DNA of 64,000 bases from Pseudoduganella dura. Its GTDB lineage: Bacteria; Pseudomonadota; Gammaproteobacteria; Burkholderiales; Burkholderiaceae_D. The translations under genes and the position numbers were made by a program. The DNA is taken from NCBI RefSeq assembly GCF_009727155.1, contig NZ_WNWM01000002.1, positions 1,612,001 to 1,676,000 on the forward strand. The letters run 5' to 3'. The notes below the pieces were generated by a model. That model worked only from the letters and a program-made list of their open reading frames with translations. It made no database searches and was not told where the DNA came from. Positions 1-8,698 of this stretch are shown one piece after another; position 1 is the stretch's first letter; each line of letters starts with the position of its first letter.

Positions 1-162
1 GTGGCCGACCTGCCCGACCTCTCGGGCTGGCAGGTCTATGCCTGCGGCGCGCCGATCGTCGTCGAATCGGCCAAACGCGACTTCGTTGCGCAATGCGCGC
101 TGCCGGAAGACGAGTTCTACGCCGACGCCTTCACTACCGAAGCCGACCTGGCCCAACCCTGA
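1..162 (+). CDS. C-terminal end of a CDP-6-deoxy-3,4-glucoseen reductase-like flavoprotein (partial)
   Basis: The window opens inside a gene in frame 1 that stops with TGA at 160-162. The 53 visible residues include WQVYACGAPIVVESAKRDF and end in EFYADAFTTEADLAQP. That is the usual C-terminus of ferredoxin-NADP reductase-type proteins annotated as CDP-6-deoxy-3,4-glucoseen reductase or NAD(P)H-flavin reductase, where the Y-x-C-G-x-P motif closes the NAD-binding lobe. The N-terminal [2Fe-2S] and FAD parts lie outside the window, so the exact subtype cannot be decided. The next gene on the same strand starts 86 bp downstream, after a small GTATTC/GAATAC inverted repeat at 214-231. Confidence 0.7.
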   Translation: MADLPDLSGWQVYACGAPIVVESAKRDFVAQCALPEDEFYADAFTTEADLAQP

Positions 163-247
163 TCCCGAGCGCGATCCCGGTCCCCGCCGGCCCGCCCGGC
201 CGGGCGGGACCGCGTATTCTTCACTGAATACTCACCCTGATCGCTTC

Positions 248-1495
248 ATGTCCACATCCAACGGCTTCGCCGTCCTGCGCCACCGCAATTTCTCGTTCTA
301 CCTCGCCGCCCGAATCCTCGGCACCCTCGCCGTGCAGATGCAGAATGTCGCCGTCGGCTGGCAGGTGTATTCGATGACGCACAACCTGTTCTACCTGGGC
401 ATGATCGGGCTGGCGCAGTTCGCGCCATTCCTGCTGCTGATCCTGCCGGCCGGCCATGCCGCCGACCGCTACAACCGCCGCAACATCGTCACCGCCTGCC
501 TGGCCACGCAGCTGGTCGTCGGCCTGCTGCTGCTCGCGTTCGCCCACAGCGGCATGACCGCGGTGTGGCCGGTCTTCGCGGTGCTGGTGCTGTTCGGCAG
601 CGCCCGCGCGTTCATGGGGCCGGCCACGCAGGCGATGCTGGTGAACCTGGTGCCCCAGCAAGACTTCAGCAAGGCCGTCGCCCTCTCCTCCTCCAGTTTC
701 CACGTGGCCGTGATCGCCGGGCCTTCGCTGGGCGGCCTGCTGTACATCCAGGGCCCGACCGCCGTCTACTCGATCGCCGCCGTGCTGTTGCTGGTCGCAA
801 CAGTGCTGATGGCGAGCACGAAGGCGCCACCGCAAGCCTCGCACCGCGAGCCGGCCACATGGCACAGCGTGCTGGAAGGGCTGCGCTTCGTGATGTCGCG
901 CCCGATCGTGCTGGGCGCCATCTCGCTGGACCTGTTCGCCGTGCTGTTCGGCGGCGCCACCGCCCTGCTGCCGGCGCTGGCCCACGACGTGCTGCATGCG
1001 GGCCCGGAAGCGCTGGGACTGCTGCGCAGCGCGCCCGGCGCCGGCGCCGCGTTGTGCTCGGTCGCGCTGGCGTTCTTCCCGATCACGCGGCGGGTCGGCG
1101 CCTGGATGTTCGGCGGCGTGGCCGTGTTCGGCGTGGGCACCGTGGTGCTGGGCACCACCACCACGTTCGCCATCGCTCTTGCCTGCCTGCTGCTGATGGG
1201 CGCCGGCGACATGATCAGCGTCTACGTACGGCACCTGCTGGTGCAGTACGAAACGCCGGACGCGATCCGCGGCCGCGTCAGCGCCGTGAACTCCGTGTTC
1301 ATCGGCGCCTCGAACGAACTGGGCGAATTCGAATCGGGGGTGACCGCCGGCTGGATGGGGCTGTCGCGCGCCATCGTGTTCGGCGGCGCCGCCACCCTCG
1401 TCGTCACCGGCGCATGGATCAAACTGTTCCCCGTGCTCGCGAAGATGGACCGCTTCCCGCACCACGAAAAGGAACTGGCCGGGCAGGCGAAGTAA
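248..1495 (+). CDS. MFS transporter, enterobactin-exporter-like (DHA3 type)
   Basis: This 415-residue inner-membrane protein has about 12 hydrophobic segments. It begins MSTSNGFAVLRHRNFSFYLA, the typical start of EntS/DHA3-type major facilitator exporters (F-x-x-LR-x-x-x-F-x-x-Y). The loop between helices 2 and 3 reads GHAADRYNRR, the MFS motif A region. A C-terminal RGRVSAVNSVFIGASNELGEFESG stretch is also typical of this subfamily. The ATG at 248 was chosen because the frame upstream is Arg/Pro-rich and does not look coding. Substrate is unknown; small-molecule or siderophore export is a family-level guess. An inverted repeat GTATTC-n6-GAATAC lies 17-34 bp upstream and could be an operator. 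Confidence 0.85.
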   Translation: MSTSNGFAVLRHRNFSFYLAARILGTLAVQMQNVAVGWQVYSMTHNLFYLGMIGLAQFAPFLLLILPAGHAADRYNRRNIVTACLATQLVVGLLLLAFAHSGMTAVWPVFAVLVLFGSARAFMGPATQAMLVNLVPQQDFSKAVALSSSSFHVAVIAGPSLGGLLYIQGPTAVYSIAAVLLLVATVLMASTKAPPQASHREPATWHSVLEGLRFVMSRPIVLGAISLDLFAVLFGGATALLPALAHDVLHAGPEALGLLRSAPGAGAALCSVALAFFPITRRVGAWMFGGVAVFGVGTVVLGTTTTFAIALACLLLMGAGDMISVYVRHLLVQYETPDAIRGRVSAVNSVFIGASNELGEFESGVTAGWMGLSRAIVFGGAATLVVTGAWIKLFPVLAKMDRFPHHEKELAGQAK

Positions 1496-1630
1496 GTGTT
1501 ATGGCCTGCGCGGCGGATTTCCTCCAATCTCGCGACTTGCTCTTGAAAACCGGACAATGTGCTGCACTTAACAACAGGAAGGCACCGTACCGCGTAATAT
1601 CGAGCAACAGCACAACGAGGAGGAGTAACG

Positions 1631-2005
1631 ATGCAAGTTCAAGTCAACACCGACAAGTCCATCACCCATGATGCCAGCCTGGACCAGCACGTGGAAAACG
1701 TGGTCCAGTCCGCCCTGCAGCGCTTCGGCGAGCACATCACCCGGGTCGAAGTCCACCTTGGCGACGTCAACGGCAGCCAGAAATCGGGCGGCAACGACAA
1801 GCGCTGCATGATGGAAGCCCGCGTGGCCGGCCTGCAGCCGATCGCGGTGACCGACCATGCAAGCGAGGTGCGCCAGGCGATTTCCGGTGCTTCAAGCAAA
1901 CTGGTGCGCGCACTCGACACCGCCCTCGGCAAGCGCAGCGACGTCAAGCACAATACGCCCGTCGCCGACCTGGTCGAGCCCGATCCGGTCCCGGCCGACG
2001 ACTGA
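1631..2005 (+). CDS. HPF/RaiA-family ribosome-associated protein
   Basis: This 124-residue protein begins MQVQVNTDKSI and contains VENVVQSALQRFGEHITRVEVHL, the first helix and strand of the ribosome hibernation factor fold (sigma-54 modulation protein/S30EA family). The family binds the 30S decoding region and silences or protects ribosomes. The protein is about as long as short HPF and lacks the C-terminal dimerisation domain of long HPF. It has a Lys/Arg-containing centre and an acidic tail (VADLVEPDPVPADD), unlike housekeeping HPF, so it is probably a paralogue. A strong Shine-Dalgarno (CGAGGAGGAG) sits just before the ATG. It appears monocistronic. Confidence 0.85.
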   Translation: MQVQVNTDKSITHDASLDQHVENVVQSALQRFGEHITRVEVHLGDVNGSQKSGGNDKRCMMEARVAGLQPIAVTDHASEVRQAISGASSKLVRALDTALGKRSDVKHNTPVADLVEPDPVPADD

Positions 2006-2815
2006 TCAGCCCCCGGCCAGCGCGCGCAGGTACGACAGCCCGGCCAGTGCCCGGCTGCCGTACCAGGACATCATCTCCCCATCCACCAGCTGCACCGGCT
2101 TGCCGAGCTGCTTTTCCAGCGCGTCGGCATGCGCTTCCGTAAACCGGTACGGCTCGGTGGACAGCAGCACCTGGTCGATGTCCGCCACCAGCGCATCGCT
2201 CCAGTCGAAACGGGGATAGCGCGCCGCTCCGGCGCCGTGGTCCTGGCCTGTCGCCGGCGCCATCGCCGGCACGCTCCAGCCGATTTCCGCCAGCATCGCC
2301 GCGATATACGTATCGCGCGACACCGTCATCCACGGATCCTGCCAGATGCAGTACAGCACGCGTTGCGGTGGCCCTTTCGGCATGGCGCGCAGCGCGGCCA
2401 GCCCGGCGGCAAAGGCATCGGACCAGCGCCGCGCCGCCTCTTCCACGCAGAACACGCCGCCCAGCAGGCGGGCCAGCGCCAGATTGTCCTCGGGCTGTTG
2501 CGGGTGGGTGACGATCACGTGCGGCACGAACCCGGCAAGCAGGTCGGCCGTCGGCTTTTCGTTTTCATCGATGTTGACGACCACGTGGGTGGGGGCCAGC
2601 GCGCGGATCCGGTCCAGGTTGACGTCCTTGGTGCCCCCCACCTTGGCAATGTCGCGCACCACGTCCTTCGGATGGATGCAGAAGCCGGTGCGCCCCACCA
2701 GCCGGCCGGCCAGCCCGAAGTCGCACAGCATCTCGGTAATCGAGGGTACCAGCGAGACGATGCGGGCGTTCGGATCGGGGCGGTGCGGCTGGCCGAGAGC
2801 GTCGATGAGACTCAT
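2006..2815 (-). CDS. BtuF-like helical-backbone metal receptor without signal peptide
   Basis: The protein has about 269 residues. It carries the periplasmic-binding-protein type 2 fold signature IVSLVPSITEMLCDFGLAGRLVGRTGFCIHP early on, followed by KVGGTKDVNLDRIRALAPTHVVVN, as in BtuF and other vitamin B12/iron-complex receptors. From the ATG at 2815 there is no signal peptide, and the in-frame extension to 2878 (MKATATRLNLFQTITFTYSYN) is not a convincing one either. Many proteobacterial cobalamin-binding-protein homologues share this cytoplasmic appearance. No ABC permease or ATPase gene is adjacent, so a transport role is unproven. Upstream DNA is AT-rich and holds the divergent promoter region with the cyclase gene at 2914. 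Confidence 0.75.
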   Translation of the reverse strand: MSLIDALGQPHRPDPNARIVSLVPSITEMLCDFGLAGRLVGRTGFCIHPKDVVRDIAKVGGTKDVNLDRIRALAPTHVVVNIDENEKPTADLLAGFVPHVIVTHPQQPEDNLALARLLGGVFCVEEAARRWSDAFAAGLAALRAMPKGPPQRVLYCIWQDPWMTVSRDTYIAAMLAEIGWSVPAMAPATGQDHGAGAARYPRFDWSDALVADIDQVLLSTEPYRFTEAHADALEKQLGKPVQLVDGEMMSWYGSRALAGLSYLRALAGG

Positions 2816-2913
2816 GTTGTAAGAGTAAGTAAAAGTAATGGTTTGAAACAAGTTCAGCCGCGTTGCAGTGGCTTTCATGCGCTATCATGGCATGACTTCC
2901 TGGAACCCCCGCC

Positions 2914-3867
2914 GTGAAACTACTCAGCACGTTCGCCGCCTCCCCATACGACATCGCCGCCCTGCAGCTGTTCCGGGATGCCGATGCCGCCAGTGCCGCC
3001 ACCCTGCTTGCGCACTGCCCGGTCATGCTGGCGGCCGCCGGCGAAGTGATTTCGAGCCCGGCCAGCCCCCAGCTCGTGATCGTGCTGCGCGGCGCGCTGG
3101 CCGATGCCACCGGCGACGGTGCCACGACCAGGATCCTGCCGGGAGAAAGCGCCGGCGAGCAATCGGTGCTCGACGGCGAGGCCGACCTGTCCGGCCTGAA
3201 GGCGCTGGAAGAAAGCGAACTGCTGCTGGTCGATGCCGACCTGGCGTGGCGGCTGATCGAAGAATCCGACGGCGTGGCGCGCAACCTGCTGCGCTTGCTG
3301 TCGTTCCGCATCCGCGCGGCCAGCATGCAGTTGCGCCGGCGCCAGAAGCTGGGCGAGTTCTACCGCCAGCTGTCGCTCAACGATGGCCTGACGGGCCTGT
3401 ACAACCGCGCCTGGCTGAACGACGTGCTGCCGCGGCTGGTTTCCACCGCTCATGCGACCCGCGCGCCGCTGTCGCTGATCATGCTCGATCTCGATCACTT
3501 CAAGGGCTTCAACGACCGCCATGGCCACCTGCAGGGCGATGGCGCCTTGCGCCTGGCGGCACGGGTACTGGCCGGGGCGCTGCGCCCCGCCGACTTCGCC
3601 GTGCGCTACGGCGGCGAGGAAATGATGGTGATCCTGCCGGACACGGCCGGCCCCGTGGCGGCGGGCGTGGCCGAGCGGCTGTGCGAATGCATGCGAGAAG
3701 CCGTGGTGTTCGACGACATGCGCCTGCCGCTGCCGCATATCACCGCGTCGTTCGGCGTGGCCTGCCTGCTCGATGGCGGCGACGATCACGCGCTGATCGC
3801 CGCGGCCGACAGTGCGCTGTACCGCGCCAAGGCCGCCGGCCGCGACCGCGTGGCGGTTGCCGCCTGA
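2914..3867 (+). CDS. Diguanylate cyclase with N-terminal cNMP-binding-like domain
   Basis: This 317-residue protein makes cyclic di-GMP from GTP. Residues about 15-120 resemble a degenerate cyclic-nucleotide-binding beta-barrel (LVIVLRGALADA, ILPGESAGEQSVLDGE). After an Arg-rich linker the GGDEF domain begins near 160 with NDGLTGLYNRAWL. The metal-binding LDLDHFKGFND segment is intact. The active-site motif is YGGEEM at 232-237, a functional GGEE variant. An allosteric I-site RPAD (224-227) stands exactly five residues before it, so product inhibition is expected. The gene is divergent from the BtuF-like gene. No membrane segment is seen, so it should be cytosolic. The ligand of the N-terminal domain is unknown. 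Confidence 0.88.
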   Translation: MKLLSTFAASPYDIAALQLFRDADAASAATLLAHCPVMLAAAGEVISSPASPQLVIVLRGALADATGDGATTRILPGESAGEQSVLDGEADLSGLKALEESELLLVDADLAWRLIEESDGVARNLLRLLSFRIRAASMQLRRRQKLGEFYRQLSLNDGLTGLYNRAWLNDVLPRLVSTAHATRAPLSLIMLDLDHFKGFNDRHGHLQGDGALRLAARVLAGALRPADFAVRYGGEEMMVILPDTAGPVAAGVAERLCECMREAVVFDDMRLPLPHITASFGVACLLDGGDDHALIAAADSALYRAKAAGRDRVAVAA

Positions 3868-3918
3868 CCGTGGAGATGCCGTGCCGGTTGCGCCATGGCG
3901 GCCGTGCCGGGCGACGCG

Positions 3919-4467
3919 TTACGCGGCTTCCTTCTCTTCCTTCGGCTGCGCCATCCTGGCCGCGAAGCTGTCGAACCCCCTGGTGACGAATTCGTAGGTC
4001 TTGTCGATGTTCGCGGCCACGTCGCCGCCCAGCGCATTCAGGCCCTTCAGGATATCGCGCGCTTCCTTGAACCCCTGTTCGACGCCGCCCTTCACCGCGT
4101 CCATGAACTTTTGCAGCGCCGCGTCGTCTTCCATCTGCGGATTCTGCCGCTTGAAGACTTCATAAAACCCGCTGGCCAGCGACACGATGCGGTCGGCCGT
4201 CGCCTGCGGCGAATTGTCCTGGCGGGCGGCGTTCTGCACCGCGTTCTCGCCCAGCTCGGCCCGCAGGGCTTCGTTGATGCTGGTGATGGCCGACTTGTAC
4301 AGCAACGCCTGCGGGTTGCCGCCGACGCCGATCGAGATCGTCGCCGACGCTTCCATGATCGACACGTTCAGCTGCAGCTTCGCCCGGGCGGCGGTCACTT
4401 CGCCCTGGTTCGCCACCTTCGAATCGGTGGAGATGGCCTTTGAATTGAGGGAAACGCTATTTGCCAC
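3919..4467 (-). CDS. DUF5610 domain-containing protein
   Basis: This 182-residue soluble protein begins MANSVSLNSKAISTDSK. It contains a helical segment (INEALRAELGENAVQNAARQDNSPQATADRIVSLASGFYEVFKRQNP) that matches what I know of the DUF5610 family. Later helices (FMDAVKGGVEQGFKEARDILKGLNALGGDVAANIDKTYEFV) complete the domain. DUF5610 proteins occur in many gammaproteobacteria and betaproteobacteria and have no established function. There is no signal peptide or membrane span. It is divergent from sbcB with only 34 bp between start codons, so the two promoters must overlap or lie inside the coding regions. Confidence 0.75.
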   Translation of the reverse strand: MANSVSLNSKAISTDSKVANQGEVTAARAKLQLNVSIMEASATISIGVGGNPQALLYKSAITSINEALRAELGENAVQNAARQDNSPQATADRIVSLASGFYEVFKRQNPQMEDDAALQKFMDAVKGGVEQGFKEARDILKGLNALGGDVAANIDKTYEFVTRGFDSFAARMAQPKEEKEAA

Positions 4468-4501
4468 GATAATCTCCGGTTATGACACGACTAAGCCACT
4501 C

Positions 4502-5947
4502 ATGAGCAACCACACCTTTCTCTGGCACGACTACGAAACGTTCGGCATCGTGCCGCGCCGCGACCGTCCCGCGCAATTTGCCGCCATCCGCACCGACGCC
4601 GACCTGAACGAGATCGGCGAGCCGGTCATGCTGTACTGCAAGCCTGCCGACGACTACCTGCCCGACCCGCAGTCCTGCCTGATCACCGGCATCACGCCCC
4701 AGCATGCCCTGCGCGAAGGCGTGCCCGAGCACCAGTTCGCCGCCACGATCCAGGCGCTGTTCGCCGAGCCGGGCACGGTCGGGGTCGGCTACAACACGAT
4801 CCGCTTCGACGACGAAGTCACGCGCTTCCTGTTCTGGCGCAACCTGATCGATCCCTACGCCCGTGAATGGCAAAACGGCTGCGGCCGCTGGGATCTGCTG
4901 GACGTGGTGCGCATGTGCCACGCGCTGCGGCCCGACGGCATCGAGTGGCCTCAAGGTGATAACGGCAAGACCAGCTTCAAACTTGAATTATTGACATCAG
5001 TCAACAATTTAACGCACGAGGCGGCGCACGACGCACTGTCCGACGTGCGCGCCACGATCGCGCTGGCGCGGTTGATCCGCCAGCGCCAGCCACGGCTGTG
5101 GGACTTTTGCCTGGCGCTGCGCGACAAGGGCCGCGCGGCGGATGAAATGGGCCTGCATCTCGCCCGCGAGCTGCGCAAGCCGTTCCTGCATGTCTCGGGC
5201 ATGTTTCCGGCCGAACGGGGCTGCCTGGCGCTCGTGTGGCCGCTGGGCCAGCATCCGACCAACAAGAATGAAGTACTGGTCTGGGATTGCAGCCACGACC
5301 CGCGCGAACTGTTCACGCTGGACGCGGACACCATCCGCACCCGGCTGTTCAGCCGCGCCGAGGCGCTGCCGGAAGGCATGAGCCGGCTGCCGATCAAGAG
5401 CGTGCACCTGAACAAGTCGCCCATGCTGGTGGGTAACCTGAAGACGCTCAGCCCGGAGATGGCGCAGCGCTGGGGCATCGACATGGAACTGGCGCTGACG
5501 CACGCGCAATACGCGGCCGACGGCCCCGACCTGGCCGCGCTCTGGGAGCAGGTGTTCCACCGGCCGCCGGCCGAGCCGGCCGATGTCGACGAAGACCTGT
5601 ATGGCGGCTTCATCGGCAAGGAAGACCGCCGGCTGCTCGACACGCTGCGCCGCGAAACGCCGCAAAAGCTGGCAGTGGCGTCGCCGCACTTCCAGGACGA
5701 CCGGCTGGCCGAACTGCTGTTCCGCTACCGCGCCCGCAATTTCCCGGACACGCTGTCGGAACAGGAACACGAGCACTGGGAGCAGCACCGCGCCGCGCGG
5801 CTGCTGGAAGGCGCCGGCGGCGCCCGCAGCGTCGACCAGCTGTTCGGCGAGATCGACCACCTGGCGCAATCGGCCGACGAGCGCGCCGAAGCGATCCTGG
5901 GCGCGCTGTACGAGTACGCCGAGATGATCGTGCCGCAGTCGTATTGA
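4502..5947 (+). CDS. sbcB: Exodeoxyribonuclease I
   Basis: This 481-residue protein degrades single-stranded DNA 3'-5' and acts in recombination and mismatch repair. The DEDDh exonuclease motifs are visible: FLWHDYETFG near residue 10 (catalytic Asp and Glu), VGVGYNTIRFDDE for ExoII, and THEAAHDALSDVRATIALA for ExoIII with its catalytic His and Asp. The SH3-like and C-terminal helical parts follow (FLHVSGMFPAERGCLALVWPLGQHP, MLVGNLKTLS), as in E. coli ExoI, which has similar length. The start ATG at 4502 gives the conserved M-x-x-x-T-F-LWHDYE beginning. The last residues sit just before a palindromic repeat. Confidence 0.96.
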   Translation: MSNHTFLWHDYETFGIVPRRDRPAQFAAIRTDADLNEIGEPVMLYCKPADDYLPDPQSCLITGITPQHALREGVPEHQFAATIQALFAEPGTVGVGYNTIRFDDEVTRFLFWRNLIDPYAREWQNGCGRWDLLDVVRMCHALRPDGIEWPQGDNGKTSFKLELLTSVNNLTHEAAHDALSDVRATIALARLIRQRQPRLWDFCLALRDKGRAADEMGLHLARELRKPFLHVSGMFPAERGCLALVWPLGQHPTNKNEVLVWDCSHDPRELFTLDADTIRTRLFSRAEALPEGMSRLPIKSVHLNKSPMLVGNLKTLSPEMAQRWGIDMELALTHAQYAADGPDLAALWEQVFHRPPAEPADVDEDLYGGFIGKEDRRLLDTLRRETPQKLAVASPHFQDDRLAELLFRYRARNFPDTLSEQEHEHWEQHRAARLLEGAGGARSVDQLFGEIDHLAQSADERAEAILGALYEYAEMIVPQSY

Positions 5948-5982
5948 TACCGAAGGAAAAAAGACCCTGTTTGGAAAATTGG

Positions 5983-6024
5983 GGACGGACCCTGTTTTCG
6001 ACGGCCCCGCGATGCGGTCCGTCC
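5983..6024. repeat. Palindromic intergenic repeat, GGGGACGGACC type
   Basis: The arms GGACGGACC (5983-5991) and GGTCCGTCC (6016-6024) form a 9-bp stem around a 24-nt loop between convergent sbcB and pyrF. The phrase GACCCTGTTT also occurs twice in direct order at about 5963 and 5988. It belongs to the same loose family as the elements at 16332, 16501, 24740, 37165 and 50241. It may also serve as a transcription end, though there is no good T-tract. Confidence 0.6.
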
Positions 6025-6054
6025 TTGTTCGCGAGCCTGTTTTTCAGCGCTGTT

Positions 6055-6870
6055 TCAGCGGTGGGCGTTGATCACCAGGCGCGTCTCTTCGGCCACGCGG
6101 CGCGCGGCGGCGGCGAAGTCCTCGCCCGCCCGCGGCGCCGCGTACAGGATCGCGCGCGACGAATTGATCATCATGCCGGTGCCGGCATCCGTGCGGCCGG
6201 CGCGCACCGTGGCTTCGATGTCGCCCCCTTGCGCGCCGATGCCCGGGATCAGCAACGGCATGTCGCCGACGATCGCGCGCACGGCGTGGATCTCTTCCGG
6301 GAAGGTGGCGCCCACCACCAGCGCGCACTGGCCGTTGCTGTTCCACTTGTCGGCCACGAGCTGCGCCACGTGCTGGTACAGCGGCTTGCCGTCCACCTCG
6401 AGGAACTGCAGGTCGGAACCGCCCGGGTTCGACGTGCGGCACAGCACGATCACGCCGCGGTTCCATTCCATGTACGGCTCGACCGAATCGGAACCCATGT
6501 ACGGGCTGACCGTGACGGCGTCCGCGCCGTAGCGGTCGTAGGCTTCACGCGCATACTGCTTCGCGGTGGCGCCGATGTCGCCCCGCTTCGAATCGAGGAT
6601 CAGCGGAATATGCGGGTACTTGTCGCGCAGGTAGGCGCTGATGCGCTCGAGCTGCCCTTCAGCGCCCAGGGCCGCGAAATACGCGATCTGCGGCTTGAAG
6701 GCGCAGGCCAGGTCGGCGGTGGCGTCGATGATCGCGGTGCAGAAGCGGTAGATGCCGTCCGGGGTACCGCGGAATTGCGCCGGCAGGCGCTCCATGTCCG
6801 GGTCCAGGCCCACGCACAGCAGCGAGTCGTTGGCGGCCCAGGCGGCATTCAGTTTGTTGATGAAATTCAC
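6055..6870 (-). CDS. pyrF: Orotidine 5'-phosphate decarboxylase
   Basis: This 271-residue enzyme decarboxylates OMP to UMP, the last step of de novo pyrimidine synthesis. The catalytic signature [12 protein letters not shown] is complete, with Asp93, Lys95 and Asp98. The substrate loop VGATFPEEI and the phosphate-binding PGIGAQGGD follow. Length and the [12 protein letters not shown] opening identify the type 2 (mycobacterial/betaproteobacterial) subfamily rather than the short E. coli form. It is convergent with sbcB and divergent from lemA, with about 150 bp between. Confidence 0.96.
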   Translation of the reverse strand: MNFINKLNAAWAANDSLLCVGLDPDMERLPAQFRGTPDGIYRFCTAIIDATADLACAFKPQIAYFAALGAEGQLERISAYLRDKYPHIPLILDSKRGDIGATAKQYAREAYDRYGADAVTVSPYMGSDSVEPYMEWNRGVIVLCRTSNPGGSDLQFLEVDGKPLYQHVAQLVADKWNSNGQCALVVGATFPEEIHAVRAIVGDMPLLIPGIGAQGGDIEATVRAGRTDAGTGMMINSSRAILYAAPRAGEDFAAAARRVAEETRLVINAHR

Positions 6871-7018
6871 GGCGGCCCCTTAGTCAGAAAATTTGCAAAC
6901 CCCGCATTATAGCGGCCGGCCCCCGCCCTTCCAGCTATGTGCTGCACCGAACAATACGATCCTGGCCGAGCATGTATAGTGCCTTCAACACCGGAACGTG
7001 TCATTTCAAGGAGGAAGC

Positions 7019-7621
7019 ATGCGCAACAACTTCGTACGCTGGATCATGATGGGCCTGCTGACGGCCGTATTGTCTGGCTGCGGCTACAACGACTTCCAGA
7101 GCAAGGATGAAGCCACCAAGGCAGCCTGGGGCGAAGTCGTCAACCAGTACCAGCGCCGGGCTGACCTGATTCCCAACCTCGTCAACACGGTGAAGGGCTA
7201 TGCTTCGCACGAGCGCGAGACGCTCGAGGCGGTCACGGCGGCACGCTCGCGGGCCACCAGCATCCAGGTGACGCCGGAGGTGCTGAACAATCCCGCCGCC
7301 TTCCAGAAATTCCAGCAGGCCCAGGGCGAACTGTCGTCGGCGCTGTCGCGGCTGATGGCGGTGTCCGAGCGCTATCCGGACCTGAAGGCCGACACCAGTT
7401 TCCGCGACCTGCAATCGCAGCTCGAAGGCACGGAAAACCGCATCACGGTGGCACGGCAGCGCTACATCACCACGGTGCAGGATTACAATGTGCTCGCGCG
7501 CCGTTTCCCCACCAACCTGACGGCAATGATGTTCGGCTATGAAGTCAAGCCGAGCTTCACGGTGGAAAACGAGAAAGCCATCTCGACCGCGCCGACCGTC
7601 GACTTCGGTGCCAAGAAGTAA
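7019..7621 (+). CDS. lemA: LemA family lipoprotein
   Basis: This 200-residue protein has a lipobox (TAVLSGC, Cys21) after a short hydrophobic segment. The LemA core follows: WGEVVNQYQRRADLIPNLVNTVKGYASHERETLEAVTAARSRA and later ITVARQRYITTVQDYNVLARRFPTN. LemA proteins are small membrane-anchored, coiled helical-bundle proteins of unsettled function, usually encoded beside TPM-domain (YgcG-type) proteins, as here. The ATG at 7019 was chosen because a strong Shine-Dalgarno (AAGGAGGAAGC) ends just upstream. It is the first gene of a three-gene operon with the two TPM genes. Confidence 0.93.
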   Translation: MRNNFVRWIMMGLLTAVLSGCGYNDFQSKDEATKAAWGEVVNQYQRRADLIPNLVNTVKGYASHERETLEAVTAARSRATSIQVTPEVLNNPAAFQKFQQAQGELSSALSRLMAVSERYPDLKADTSFRDLQSQLEGTENRITVARQRYITTVQDYNVLARRFPTNLTAMMFGYEVKPSFTVENEKAISTAPTVDFGAKK

Positions 7622-7660
7622 AACGAGTGATAACAAGTGATTGCGGGAGCTGAGAACGTC

Positions 7661-8698
7661 ATGCCGCTGGGTCCGCAGGACAATGCACCACCCGCCGCCC
7701 CGCGGCGGCGCACGCGCGAACACCCTTCCGAAGGCAAATGGCTGGGTACCGCCGAGGCCACCAACGAGCGCGACGTGCGCGGCCCCGGCCGCCGGCGCGG
7801 CTTGCGCGGTCTGGTGCGCCGGCCGTCGAAGGGCTGGCTGGGCCACTGGATGGTGCGCTACCTGGTCCTGGTCGTGCTGCTGTGCTGTGCGCTGCTGTTC
7901 GTCGAAGCGGCCCGGGCGCAGGCCCCCCAGGCCGATCCTTTCGTGCCGGTGCCGGAACTGAAGGCGCGCGTCACCGACCAGGCCGGCATGCTGACGGCAC
8001 AGCAGCGCGGCGCGCTCGAATCCGTGCTGGCCGACCATGAAACCCGCACCGGCAGCCAGATCGCCATCCTCCTCGTGAAAAGCACCGCGCCGGAGGCGAT
8101 CGAGCAATACAGCATCCGCGTCACGGATGCCTGGAAGCTGGGCCGCAAGGGTGTCGACGACGGCGTGCTGCTGGTGGTGGCGAAGGATAATCCTTCCTCG
8201 CTGCGCCGCCTGCGCATCGAGGCCGGCCGCGGCGTGCAGGGCGTGCTGACCGACGCCCAGTCGAAGCGCGTGCTGCAGGATGTGATCGCGCCACACTTTC
8301 GCAACAACGATTACTACGGCGGGCTGAGCGCGGGCGTATCGGCCATCGCCACCTTGCTGGACAAGGAACAATTCCCCGCCCCCGCCGCCAAACCCGCGCA
8401 ACAGGCGCGACAGGCGCAGGCGGACGGCATCGGCGGGTGGATCTGGCCGGCCATCCTGTTCGGCGCATTCGTGCTGCTGCCGATGTTTCGCGGCCGTGGC
8501 CGCGGACGCAGCAGCGGCCTGCACCGCTCGGGCTGGGGCTCGAATGCCGCCGGCGTACTGATCGGCAGCGCGCTCGGCAGCGCCCTGGGCAATGCCCACC
8601 GCGGTGGCGGCGGCTTTGGCGGCGGCAGCTTCGGTGGCGGTTTTGGCGGCGGCGGCGGCGGCACATTCGACGGCGGCGGCGCCTCGGGAGACTGGTAA
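7661..8698 (+). CDS. TPM-domain membrane protein (YgcG-like), Gly-rich C-terminus
   Basis: This is the second gene of the lemA operon. A hydrophobic segment (MVRYLVLVVLLCCALLFVEAARA) acts as signal or anchor. Next comes the TPM domain (LKARVTDQAGMLTAQQRGALESVLADHETRTGSQIAILLVKS), with GRKGVDDGVLLVVAKDN and IEAGRGVQGVLTD, the hallmarks of YgcG/PsbQ-phosphatase-like proteins. A second transmembrane helix (IWPAILFGAFVLLPMF) precedes a Gly-rich tail that is typical of the family. The start is uncertain. GTG 7637, ATG 7661 and ATG 7850 are all possible; codon usage is coding-like before 7850, so the upstream ATG was taken. The tail may be cytosolic or surface exposed; function is unknown. Confidence 0.85.
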   Translation: MPLGPQDNAPPAAPRRRTREHPSEGKWLGTAEATNERDVRGPGRRRGLRGLVRRPSKGWLGHWMVRYLVLVVLLCCALLFVEAARAQAPQADPFVPVPELKARVTDQAGMLTAQQRGALESVLADHETRTGSQIAILLVKSTAPEAIEQYSIRVTDAWKLGRKGVDDGVLLVVAKDNPSSLRRLRIEAGRGVQGVLTDAQSKRVLQDVIAPHFRNNDYYGGLSAGVSAIATLLDKEQFPAPAAKPAQQARQAQADGIGGWIWPAILFGAFVLLPMFRGRGRGRSSGLHRSGWGSNAAGVLIGSALGSALGNAHRGGGGFGGGSFGGGFGGGGGGTFDGGGASGDW

